From an uncultured Paracoccaceae bacterium (GTDB lineage: Bacteria; Pseudomonadota; Alphaproteobacteria; Rhodobacterales; Rhodobacteraceae): a DNA stretch of 64,000 bases. This document shows, piece after piece, positions 15,624 to 24,948 of this stretch (positions within the stretch are counted from its first letter, which is position 1; every line of letters starts with the position of its first letter). Location: contig CANNFE010000011.1 in assembly GCA_947503775.1 (NCBI GenBank), positions 1 to 64,000 of the forward strand, given 5' to 3'. The translations under genes and the position numbers were made by a program. The notes below the pieces were generated by a model that saw only the letters and a program-made list of their open reading frames with translations, was not told the origin of the DNA and made no database searches.

Positions 15624-16724
15624 CTAGGGCGGACCGGCTCTCCCCCAGCGGGCCATCACATCCCCGCCCAAAGGACGGACCTCCGCCAGTGCGAACCGCT
15701 GCGCCTCGCTCAGCTTCGCGATCTCGAGCGCCCCGAGCGCCGGAACGCCCTCGGCCCCTAGCGCCAGCCCCGCCGTCATCGTCACCAGCTCATCGACCAG
15801 CCCCGCCTGCAACAGCGAAGCGGCAAGGCTCCCGCCCCCCTCGCAGAAGACCCGCGTGAGCCCGCGCTCTCCCAGCGCCATCAGGGCCGACCGCACATCC
15901 ACATAGCGTCCCCGCACATCGCACGGCACACCCACCGCCCCCCGCGCGGCCAGTCCCTCGGGCAGCGGATCCTCGCGCCCGTGACAGATCCAGGCCGGCA
16001 CCTCGCCTGCCGTCCGCGCCAGCGCTCCAGCCTCCGGCAAAACGGCCCGCCGCGACAGGACCACGCGCACCGGCTGCGACGCGACACCCAGGCCCCGCAC
16101 CGTCAGCGACGGATCATCCGCCCGCGCCGTCCCGCCGCCGACCATCACCGCATCGTGGCGCGCGCGCATCGCATGCACCTCGCGCCGCGCGCCCGGCCCG
16201 GTGATCCACTGGCTCTCCCCCGATCCGGTCGCGATCCGCCCATCGAGCGAGGTCGCCAGCTTCAGCGTCACCATCGGCCGCCCCTCGGCCAGCCGCATCA
16301 GAAACCCTGCATGATCGCGCCGCGCCTCGGCCTCCATCACCCCGGTCTCGACCGTCACCCCCGCCTCGCGCAGCCGCGCATGCCCCCGGCCCGAAACCTT
16401 GTGAAACGGATCCTCCATCGCCGAAACCACCCGCGCCACGCCCGCCTTGATCAGCGCATCCGCGCAAGGCGGCACCTTCCCGTGATGCGAACAGGGCTCC
16501 AGCCCGACATAGACCGTCGCCCCCCGCGCCGCCGCGCCCGCCTGCCGCAAGGCCAGAACCTCGCCATGCGGCCCCGTCTTGCCGTCCGTGACCCCGCGCC
16601 CAACGATACGCCCGTCTTTCACGACCACGCAGCCCACCGCAGGCCGAGGCCAAACGGTTCCCAGCCCGCGCCGTCCCAAGGACAGCGCAAGCGACATGAA
16701 CCGGCGGTCGCCCGCCCGGGTCAC
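15624..16724 (-). CDS. ribD: Bifunctional pyrimidine deaminase/reductase RibD
   Basis: 366 aa, steps two and three of riboflavin synthesis. The deaminase domain (about 1-145) has the zinc motif as GPHGEVLAL (HGE instead of the common HAE) and [16 protein letters not shown], keeping the zinc ligands and catalytic Glu. The NADPH-dependent reductase domain starts at [20 protein letters not shown] and continues through [15 protein letters not shown] to [12 protein letters not shown]. The start overlaps the nrdR stop by 4 bp (ATGA), so nrdR-ribD is one unit. Confidence 0.95.
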   Translation of the reverse strand: MTRAGDRRFMSLALSLGRRGLGTVWPRPAVGCVVVKDGRIVGRGVTDGKTGPHGEVLALRQAGAAARGATVYVGLEPCSHHGKVPPCADALIKAGVARVVSAMEDPFHKVSGRGHARLREAGVTVETGVMEAEARRDHAGFLMRLAEGRPMVTLKLATSLDGRIATGSGESQWITGPGARREVHAMRARHDAVMVGGGTARADDPSLTVRGLGVASQPVRVVLSRRAVLPEAGALARTAGEVPAWICHGREDPLPEGLAARGAVGVPCDVRGRYVDVRSALMALGERGLTRVFCEGGGSLAASLLQAGLVDELVTMTAGLALGAEGVPALGALEIAKLSEAQRFALAEVRPLGGDVMARWGRAGPP

Positions 16725-17191
16725 GTCTCGTCTGCCGGTTCCTCGGGGCGCAATTCGGCAACGAACTTATCGAAATCGTCCGCCGCTTGGAAGTTCTTGT
16801 AAACGCTGGCAAATCGCACATAGGCGACCGTGTCGATGCGGTGCAGCGCCTCCATCACGATCTCTCCGATCACCTTGGAATCGATATCCGTCTCGCCCAT
16901 GCTTTCCAGCCGCCGCACAAGCCCCGAGATCATCTGATCGATCCGCTCGGGATCAAGCGGCCGCTTCTGAAGCGCGATCCGAATCGATCGCTCCAGCTTG
17001 TCCCGATCGAAATCCTCGCGCTTGCCGTTCGACTTGATCACCACCAGATCGCGCAGCTGTACCCGCTCATAGGTCGTGAACCGTCCCCCGCAGGCCGGGC
17101 AAAAGCGGCGTCTGCGGATCGCCACGTGATCCTCGGCCGGGCGGGAATCCTTCACTTGAGTGTCGACATTTCCGCAAAAGGGACAGCGCAT
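16721..17191 (-). CDS. nrdR: Transcriptional repressor NrdR
   Basis: 156 aa ATP/dATP-responsive repressor of ribonucleotide reductase genes. An N-terminal zinc ribbon uses Cys3, Cys6, Cys31 and Cys34 (MRCPFCG...[13 protein letters not shown]), followed by an ATP-cone from about residue 49 to 139. The length is standard. A GAGGA lies 7 nt before the ATG. The nrdR-ribD pairing is widespread in alphaproteobacteria. No nrd gene is in the window. Confidence 0.96.
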   Translation of the reverse strand: MRCPFCGNVDTQVKDSRPAEDHVAIRRRRFCPACGGRFTTYERVQLRDLVVIKSNGKREDFDRDKLERSIRIALQKRPLDPERIDQMISGLVRRLESMGETDIDSKVIGEIVMEALHRIDTVAYVRFASVYKNFQAADDFDKFVAELRPEEPADET

Positions 17192-17231
17192 GAAAGGTTC
17201 CTCGATCTTGCCCTAGGGGTCCTGGCCCCAC

Positions 17232-17240
17232 TTATCCACA
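17232..17240 (+). promoter_or_regulatory. Single perfect DnaA box
   Basis: TTATCCACA matches the high-affinity DnaA 9-mer, in the 172-bp gap between divergent nrdR and the SDR gene. It stands alone, with no clear cluster nearby, so it is more likely a regulatory site or coincidence than an origin. Confidence 0.3.
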
Positions 17241-17363
17241 TGACTATAGGAGGCCCGCCAGAATTTGGGTAGATCCCATTTCGACCCCCAAAACCTTGCG
17301 TTGGTCTGAGGGCAACACCGCCCTACCTGAGCGTCCGAACCCATCACATATCGGAGCCCTCCC

Positions 17364-18035
17364 ATGCCCAAGACCCTCTTCATCACCGGCGCCTCCTCCG
17401 GCATCGGCGAAGCGACCGCCCGCGCCGCCGCACGCGCAGGCTGGAACGTCGCGCTGATGGCCCGCAGCGCGGGCAAACTCGAGGGGCTCGCCTCCGATAT
17501 CGGCGACCGGGCGCTCGCCATCCCCGGGGACGCCACCAAGCTCGAGGCGCAAGAGGCCGCCATGACCCTCACCGCCGAGCGCTTCGGCGGGATCGACGCG
17601 GCCTATGCCAATGCGGGCACGGGGCTCAGAACACCGGGCACCGAAACCGGCGATCCGCAGGAATGGCATGACATGATCCATATCAACATCATGGCCGTCC
17701 TTTGGACCGCCCGCGCCGCCATCCCGCACCTTAGGAAAACCAAGGGGCATCTCGTCTTCACCGGCTCCGCCGCAGGCCGCCGCCATATCAAGGGCTCGAT
17801 CTACGGAGCCACAAAATGGTTCGTCCACGGCTATGCGGGCAATCTTGCCGAAGAGATGCGCGAATGGGGCGGGCGCTGCACCGTCATCGCGCCCGGCATG
17901 GTCGACACCCCCTTCTTCGACGAGCCGCGCCCGGACAAGCTCAAACCCGAAGACGTCGCAGATGCCGTCCTGCATGCCATCACCGCCGATCCCCGCAATT
18001 GCGTGCGCGAAATCTTCCTGATGCCGAACGACTGA
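17364..18035 (+). CDS. Short-chain dehydrogenase/reductase (SDR)
   Basis: 223 aa classical SDR. The nucleotide-binding TGASSGIG is at residues 9-16. The ANAG motif is near 82-85. The catalytic triad is Ser135, Tyr147 and Lys151 (YGATK). The LMARSAGKLE region after beta-strand 2 suggests NADP preference through its Arg. The substrate is unknown; the closest general class is the YdfG/SDR oxidoreductases acting on hydroxy acids or small alcohols. It is divergent from nrdR and followed by a short palindrome. Confidence 0.88.
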   Translation: MPKTLFITGASSGIGEATARAAARAGWNVALMARSAGKLEGLASDIGDRALAIPGDATKLEAQEAAMTLTAERFGGIDAAYANAGTGLRTPGTETGDPQEWHDMIHINIMAVLWTARAAIPHLRKTKGHLVFTGSAAGRRHIKGSIYGATKWFVHGYAGNLAEEMREWGGRCTVIAPGMVDTPFFDEPRPDKLKPEDVADAVLHAITADPRNCVREIFLMPND

Positions 18036-18051
18036 CAAGGGGCACGCCCCG

Positions 18052-18070
18052 CCCCGGACTTGATCCGGGG
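18052..18070. repeat. REP-like palindrome after the SDR gene
   Basis: CCCCGGACTTGATCCGGGG forms a 7-bp GC-rich stem with a 5-nt loop, 17 bp after the SDR stop. This sequence type recurs between genes in many GC-rich alphaproteobacteria (from memory). Only one copy was seen here. It may act as a terminator for the SDR mRNA. Confidence 0.45.
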
Positions 18071-18196
18071 CCTCCCCCTCGGCCTGCCCGCGAAATTCGC
18101 CGCAAGAGAGGGGTCGCGTGCTATACCCAAGATCCAACCACCACAGGCCGCGGGCCTTCATCGGCGCCGCGGCCCTTTTTCCAGAAGGATCACGCC

Positions 18197-18400
18197 ATGA
18201 GTGTTGCCCGCGTCACCGAAATCTCCGCCACATCGACAACCAGCTTCGAGGATGCCGTCAAGATCGGCGTCGACCGCGCGAACAAGACGCTCCGCAACGT
18301 CGCCAGCGCCTGGGTCAAGGAACAGACCGTGCGCGTGACGGACGGAAAGATCGACCATTACCAAGTCAACCTGATGGTCACCTTCGTCCTCGAAGATTAA
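18197..18400 (+). CDS. Dodecin family flavin-binding protein
   Basis: 67 aa. Dodecins assemble into hollow 12-mers that bind riboflavin or FMN dimers between aromatic residues, buffering free flavin. The sequence has the family pattern: a first strand VARVTEISATS, a helix FEDAVKIGVDRANKTLRNV, then the flavin-stacking Trp39 in ASAWVKEQTVRV. The final strands YQVNLMVTFVLED include the conserved Gln. It is about 1.5 kb from nrdR-ribD, which suits flavin homeostasis, although each has its own promoter region. Confidence 0.92.
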   Translation: MSVARVTEISATSTTSFEDAVKIGVDRANKTLRNVASAWVKEQTVRVTDGKIDHYQVNLMVTFVLED

Positions 18401-18439
18401 GCCGCAGGGCCGGGGGGGTCTCCCCGCCTGGCCTCAAAC

Positions 18440-18868
18440 CTACCGCAGCATCGCGACAATCTCCCGCCGCTTGGGCGCGTCGCGATGCTCGAACAGATAG
18501 ATCCCCTGCCAGGTCCCCAGCGCCATGCGCCCGTCGATCACCGGGATCTGCAGCGACACTGGCAAAAGCGCCGCCTTGATATGCGCCGGCATATCATCCG
18601 GCCCCTCATAGGTATGGGTCAGATAGGCCATTGATGGATCCGTGGTGGGCGGCACCAGCCGCGCGAAAAACGCCGCCAGATCCGTCTGCACTTCGGGATC
18701 CGCATTCTCCTGGATAAGCAGCGAACATGAGGTGTGCCGCACGAAAAGCGTCAGCACCCCGTCACTCCGGGCCAGATCCGCCACCTGCCGCGTGATCTCG
18801 TAAAGCCCCTGCCCGCGTGTCTCGACCGTCAGAGACGCCTTCACCGGATTACTGGCTGAACCCGTCAC
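18440..18868 (-). CDS. YjbQ/UPF0047 family protein
   Basis: 142 aa, the standard size for this small beta-sandwich family (secondary thiamine-phosphate synthase enzyme, YjbQ). Conserved blocks are LTLFVRHTSCSLLIQENADP, DMPAHIKAALLP and LGTWQGIYLFEHRD, with the clustered histidines that form the putative metal site. Weak thiamin-phosphate synthase activity has been reported for homologues; the physiological role is unclear. Its 5' end overlaps the gene at 18849 by 20 bp on the same strand. Confidence 0.88.
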   Translation of the reverse strand: MTGSASNPVKASLTVETRGQGLYEITRQVADLARSDGVLTLFVRHTSCSLLIQENADPEVQTDLAAFFARLVPPTTDPSMAYLTHTYEGPDDMPAHIKAALLPVSLQIPVIDGRMALGTWQGIYLFEHRDAPKRREIVAMLR

Positions 18869-19190
18869 GGGTCAGCTGGCAGGACGTGTCATAGGATCGG
18901 GGTTGCGGGCAGGACAATGCCTGCTGCGGAAAGCTGATCGCGCGATCCTCGAAATCGATCCGGAACCCGGCCCGGCCGCGCACCCATTCGCCCTCGCCCA
19001 GAACGTCCGAAAACGCATCGCAGCTGCGCCCAAGATAGAGCGTGCCCGACGGAATGACCGGCTGGCTCGGCGTCAGGACATACCCGTTTCGATTGCAGTC
19101 CAGCCCGTATTCACGACCCTCGGTCGACGTATAGCCGTATGCGGTGGCTGTCCCTGCGATCAGCCACAACCCTGTCAGGAAAATCCGCAT
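18849..19190 (-). CDS. Small secreted protein, unknown
   Basis: 113 aa with a signal peptide (MRIFLTGLWLIAGTATAYG, cleavage near residue 19). The mature part of about 94 residues holds four cysteines (DCNRNG, RSCDAF, LSCPQP, TSCQLT) that could form two disulfides in the periplasm. No known domain is recognised. It starts just 1 bp after the rpoD stop and overlaps the YjbQ gene, so it may be read from the rpoD transcript. Confidence 0.65.
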   Translation of the reverse strand: MRIFLTGLWLIAGTATAYGYTSTEGREYGLDCNRNGYVLTPSQPVIPSGTLYLGRSCDAFSDVLGEGEWVRGRAGFRIDFEDRAISFPQQALSCPQPRSYDTSCQLTRDGFSQ

Positions 19191-19191
19191 C

Positions 19192-21186
<1,995 letters not shown>

Positions 21187-21353
21187 CCGTGGCTCCTGTC
21201 ACTGCGCCTTGAGGAGGTAGCGCGCTATCGCTGTCCACCAAGGGCGAATCGGGTGATTCGTTTCTCCGAATCAATCGGCGTCGGAGATGATTCGCAAGCG
21301 GCTGCCGGAAACGAGTGCCCGGCTGTGACCTCCTGCCACGCTGCCTGCCCGCC

Positions 21354-23294
21354 TTACGGGCTCTTTTGCGGTCCGATCTGCCTCAGCAAGGCGTCGAACG
21401 CGCTCTTCTCGTCCTTCTTGATCCGCGCCCCGTTGGGCCCGGTCTGATACTCCGTCTTGTCCTCGTCGTCGCCCGTCCCAGCGCGCTCCAGCTCCCGGTT
21501 CGAGCGGGCGATCCGGCGGGTGATCACGTCGTCCTCTTCTCCGGCGGCTCCGATATCGTGATGCGCCTCTTCCATCTCTCTCAAATGGCCCCGTCGAGCC
21601 GCCAGTTTGGCCAGCTCTTCAGAAAGGCACGCATCTGCCGCCTCGCGATGCCCCCGCTCCCGCGTCCAAGGCATCACGCGCAGATGGCTTTGCCCCATCA
21701 GCTTTTCAAGGGCGTGTCCCGCAGATTGCCCGATATCGGCCCGCAGCGTCCCGTCGGCCCCCGGCTCGGCGCGCAGGATCGCATCGCGCAGGGCGCCATG
21801 ATCCTCGCTCCGGCACTCCATCCGCTCGATCTCGCCCTCATAGGCCTCTCTCAGCTCGGGCGTCATCACCAGCGTCGCCAGGATCACCGCCTCGCGAATA
21901 GCCTCCTCCTGTGCCCCCGCCGCCAGCGCCGAGGCCTTGGTCGCGGCCAGCGCCTCGACCGGGCGCTCGCCCCAGCGCTGGCCTTTCGGCTTGCCCGCCC
22001 TGCCCTGCGGCGCCGTGCGGAAAAGCTGCCAGGTCAGATCCCGGATCTCGCTGTCGTAGAACCGCCGGATCGACGGATCCTTGATCGTGCCGATCCGCTC
22101 CTTCAGCGCCCGTTCCAGCGCGGCCTTCCGCTCGGGGCTATCAAAGACCTTCCCCTCCGTCTCGCGCCGCCACAAAAGCCGCACCAGCGGCAGCGCCTCG
22201 TCCAAAAGCCGCTGCACCTCCGCCGTCTGCCCTGCGCGGATCAGATCGTCCGGATCCTGCCCTTCCGGCATCAGCGCGAACCGCAGGGACTGCCCCGCCT
22301 CCAGCAGCGGCAGTGCAATATCGATCAGCCGCATCGCCGCCCGAAGCCCGGCCGTGTCTCCATCCAAGGCGATGATCGGCTCCGGCGCGATCCGCCACAA
22401 GAGCCGCAGCTGATCCTCCGTGATCGCCGTTCCCAGCGGTGCCACAGCCCCCGTGAACCCCGCCTCGCTGAGCGCGATCACATCCATATAGCCTTCGGCC
22501 ACAATCAGCGGCTGCCCCTTGCCCGCCGCCTCCCGCGCGGGCCCGTGATTGTAAAGCTGCCGCCCCTTGTCGAAGAGCAGCGTCTCGGGCGAATTGAGAT
22601 ACTTCGCCCGCGCATCCTTGGCCATCGCGCGCCCGCCAAAGGCAATCGCCCGCCCCCGCGCATCGCGGATCGGAAAGATGATCCGGTCCCGGAACCGATC
22701 ATAGGGATCGCCGCCCCGGTCGCTTTCGGCCGCGATCCCTGCATCGATCACATCCTGCGCCGCCATCCCCTTGCCGGTCAGCGCCGCAAAGGCCCCGCCG
22801 CGCTCGGGAGCGAACCCGATCTCCCAGCGCTCCAGCCTGGCCGCATCGAAACCGCGCCCCTCCAGATAGGCCCGCGCCTCGGCCGCCCCCCCGGTCTTGA
22901 GCTGCAGGCGGAACCAGCGGACCGCCTCCTCCATCACCGCGGTCAGCTCCGTGCGCCGATCCGCCCGCGCCTGCTCCTGCGGCGAGGCCTGCGGCACCTC
23001 CATCCCCGCCTCGCCCGCAAGGATCTTCACCGCCTCCATGAACCCGACATTCTCGGTCTCGCGCACGAAGGAAATCGCATCGCCCTTCGCATGGCACCCA
23101 AAGCAGTAATAGAACCCCTTCCGGTCATCGACATGGAACGAGGCCGTCTTCTCCTGATGGAACGGACAAGGCGCCCAAAGATCCCCCTTGCCCTGATTGG
23201 ATTTGCGCTGGTCCCACACGACCTTGCGCCCCACGACCTGCCCGAGGCTCAGCCGGTTGCGCAACTCATCGAGAAATCCAGGGGGCAGGCTCAT
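21354..23294 (-). CDS. dnaG: DNA primase
   Basis: 646 aa primase making RNA primers at the replication fork. An N-terminal zinc-binding domain uses Cys43, His46, Cys64 and Cys67. The TOPRIM catalytic core follows with VAEGYMDVI and ALDGDTAGLRA as the metal-binding motifs. The C-terminal third is the DnaB helicase-interaction region, low in conservation. The start is ATG 23294 (MSLPPGFLDELRNRL); GTG 23297 adds one residue. No strong ribosome-binding site is visible. Confidence 0.97.
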   Translation of the reverse strand: MSLPPGFLDELRNRLSLGQVVGRKVVWDQRKSNQGKGDLWAPCPFHQEKTASFHVDDRKGFYYCFGCHAKGDAISFVRETENVGFMEAVKILAGEAGMEVPQASPQEQARADRRTELTAVMEEAVRWFRLQLKTGGAAEARAYLEGRGFDAARLERWEIGFAPERGGAFAALTGKGMAAQDVIDAGIAAESDRGGDPYDRFRDRIIFPIRDARGRAIAFGGRAMAKDARAKYLNSPETLLFDKGRQLYNHGPAREAAGKGQPLIVAEGYMDVIALSEAGFTGAVAPLGTAITEDQLRLLWRIAPEPIIALDGDTAGLRAAMRLIDIALPLLEAGQSLRFALMPEGQDPDDLIRAGQTAEVQRLLDEALPLVRLLWRRETEGKVFDSPERKAALERALKERIGTIKDPSIRRFYDSEIRDLTWQLFRTAPQGRAGKPKGQRWGERPVEALAATKASALAAGAQEEAIREAVILATLVMTPELREAYEGEIERMECRSEDHGALRDAILRAEPGADGTLRADIGQSAGHALEKLMGQSHLRVMPWTRERGHREAADACLSEELAKLAARRGHLREMEEAHHDIGAAGEEDDVITRRIARSNRELERAGTGDDEDKTEYQTGPNGARIKKDEKSAFDALLRQIGPQKSP

Positions 23295-23297
23295 CAC

Positions 23298-24410
23298 GCG
23301 TTCATCGCATATTTCTCACAGGCCGTCAGCCACAACTCGAACGCCCCGCTCTCTCAAGATAGAAGACCAGCGCCTGATCAAGCAGAGCCGTCATGCGCCA
23401 ACGGCCTCCCCCGCCGACACCCCCTGCAACCAAGCCCTCGTCCTGCGGCAAAGACCCTCGCCACATCGTCTTTGCAAGACCCTGTCAAGCAACAGGGCGA
23501 CCTCCTTCAACCAAACGATCAGACGCTGCCGCCTTCCGCAGCCGGTCGTGACGTTCTCACGAGCATTGCCGTTGCTCTCTTAAAGCAAACTCAGCCGCAG
23601 AGCACGCCTCGCCCCCCGAGTCGGGGCCTCCCCCCTAAACTGAGCGCGACCGAACAAAATCGAGCGCTCAGGATAGGCCCATGTCAGGACCAATAGCGAA
23701 AGCTCCCCTTTCGCACCGCACATCAGTTATTGATAAATCTTCCTCGCGCCGGTTCTGACCAAAGCTCCCACCAGCCCAATGCGGACATTTTTCAAAACAG
23801 GCGCTCACGGCTCCATCCGTGCCGGAACCATCTCCCAAACGCGTTCTGTCTTATTCGTCAGTCCAAAGTCCCACCGAGCCAGCGGCAGCACTCCTTAAGG
23901 CACATGTTCGCGGCTCCATCCGTTCGCTCTAAAGATCCGCTACCGACTGCGTTCAAGTCATCGGTCCTGCCCAAAGCCGGGCCAAACCCAGCGCTGCCAC
24001 CTGCCAGAACAGATCCAGCAGGCTCCGCCCGTAGGGACGCAATCAACCATTGGATAACTCTCAGTTTTTCGGTCTGCACTACTGCCGGATCAGCCCTGCT
24101 CTGGCACTGGCCAAAATTGATCGCTCAAGGCTCCGCTCACCCGGTGTGAAATTGGCCGGTAAGCCCCGGTAAACCTTGTCTTCAACGGGTCTGCCCTAGC
24201 TTGCGCTCATTCCGGCACCATCCTTATCAGAACAGATCCTCAGAGCTTCGCTCGGCTCCCCCACCGAAATCCGTCATGCGACTGGCTCTTCTTCAACTAT
24301 CTTGCCCCGACCCGCGCACGCTCCAGCATCAGCCCCCGTCGGGACACGGCCCTCCGGGCTCGGCCCATTCGCGCCGGGACTCGTTCACCGGACGATTTCT
24401 ATTTCGGCGC
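23298..24410. other. 1.1-kb region without a credible gene
   Basis: Between the dnaG start and the soxG stop no open frame looks like protein; the longest (139 codons near 23730) has scrambled composition. The region is less GC-rich than its neighbours. It contains short near-repeats, for example CGGCTCCATCCG at about 23811 and 23914, and GCTC-rich motifs at about 23669, 23803 and 24124. Minus-strand pieces such as AATGTCCGCATTGGGC resemble motifs common in Roseobacter intergenic DNA (from memory). No tmRNA, RNase P RNA or SRP RNA signature was found. Confidence 0.5.
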
Positions 24411-24941
24411 TCACCCCCTGAGAGCCAGCCCCTCGGCAGCCTCGCAAAGATCCCGCACCAGCGTCTCGGCGAAAGACCGCATCACGAAGATCTCCACCGT
24501 CTCTTCAGATGTCCGCGCAAGCAACGCGCTGGTATGCTTGACCAGAGACCGCACAACGCGCCCCGCAGGAAAGGCCGCATCCCGCAGATCCACCGGCACC
24601 AGCCGGGCGAGCAGATCGACATGGCGCCCCCCGCAGACCCGCAAGGAGACCCAGCCATCCGACTGGTCCACGACCGCGGCCATCCCGCCCAGATCGGCAC
24701 CCGGATCCGGCCCGCATAGCAGCGCCTGCCCCCGCGCGAACCAAAGACACCGCGCCTGATCCGAGGCCACCATCCGGCCCGGCCCCGGCAGACCCACGCC
24801 ATGCGCCGCCTCGAGCGCAGCGCTCACGGCCTCTTCCCGGCCCGCAAACGGCGCGATCCAGGTGAGCATCCCGGGATCGCCCGCCTCGATCCGCAATCCG
24901 GGCTGCGCATCCGGCAAAGCGCCGCGGAAGGGATCAGACAT
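24411..24941 (-). CDS. soxG: Sarcosine oxidase, gamma subunit
   Basis: 176 aa gamma subunit of the heterotetrameric sarcosine oxidase, which oxidises sarcosine to glycine and passes the methyl group to tetrahydrofolate. Family features are SDGWVSLRVCGG, LLARLVPVDLRDAAFPAGRV and a C-terminal MRSFAETLVRDLCEAAEGL. The start ATG 24941 lies 7 bp after the soxA stop; an in-frame GTG at 24956 would overlap soxA. It is the last gene of the soxB-D-A-G unit. Confidence 0.88.
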   Translation of the reverse strand: MSDPFRGALPDAQPGLRIEAGDPGMLTWIAPFAGREEAVSAALEAAHGVGLPGPGRMVASDQARCLWFARGQALLCGPDPGADLGGMAAVVDQSDGWVSLRVCGGRHVDLLARLVPVDLRDAAFPAGRVVRSLVKHTSALLARTSEETVEIFVMRSFAETLVRDLCEAAEGLALRG

Positions 24942-24948
24942 AACAAGC

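Noticed and set aside
17192-17363. Replication origin near nrdR
   Set aside because: Only one DnaA box is present, with no AT-rich unwinding element and no dnaA or parA genes nearby.
21315-23696. 793-codon plus-strand open frame
   Set aside because: It is antisense to dnaG with Arg/Pro/Leu-rich composition and no motifs, whereas dnaG on the other strand is complete.
23730-24149. 139-codon open frame in the dnaG-soxG gap
   Set aside because: Residue composition is random-looking, there is no ribosome-binding site, and similar frames occur on the other strand.
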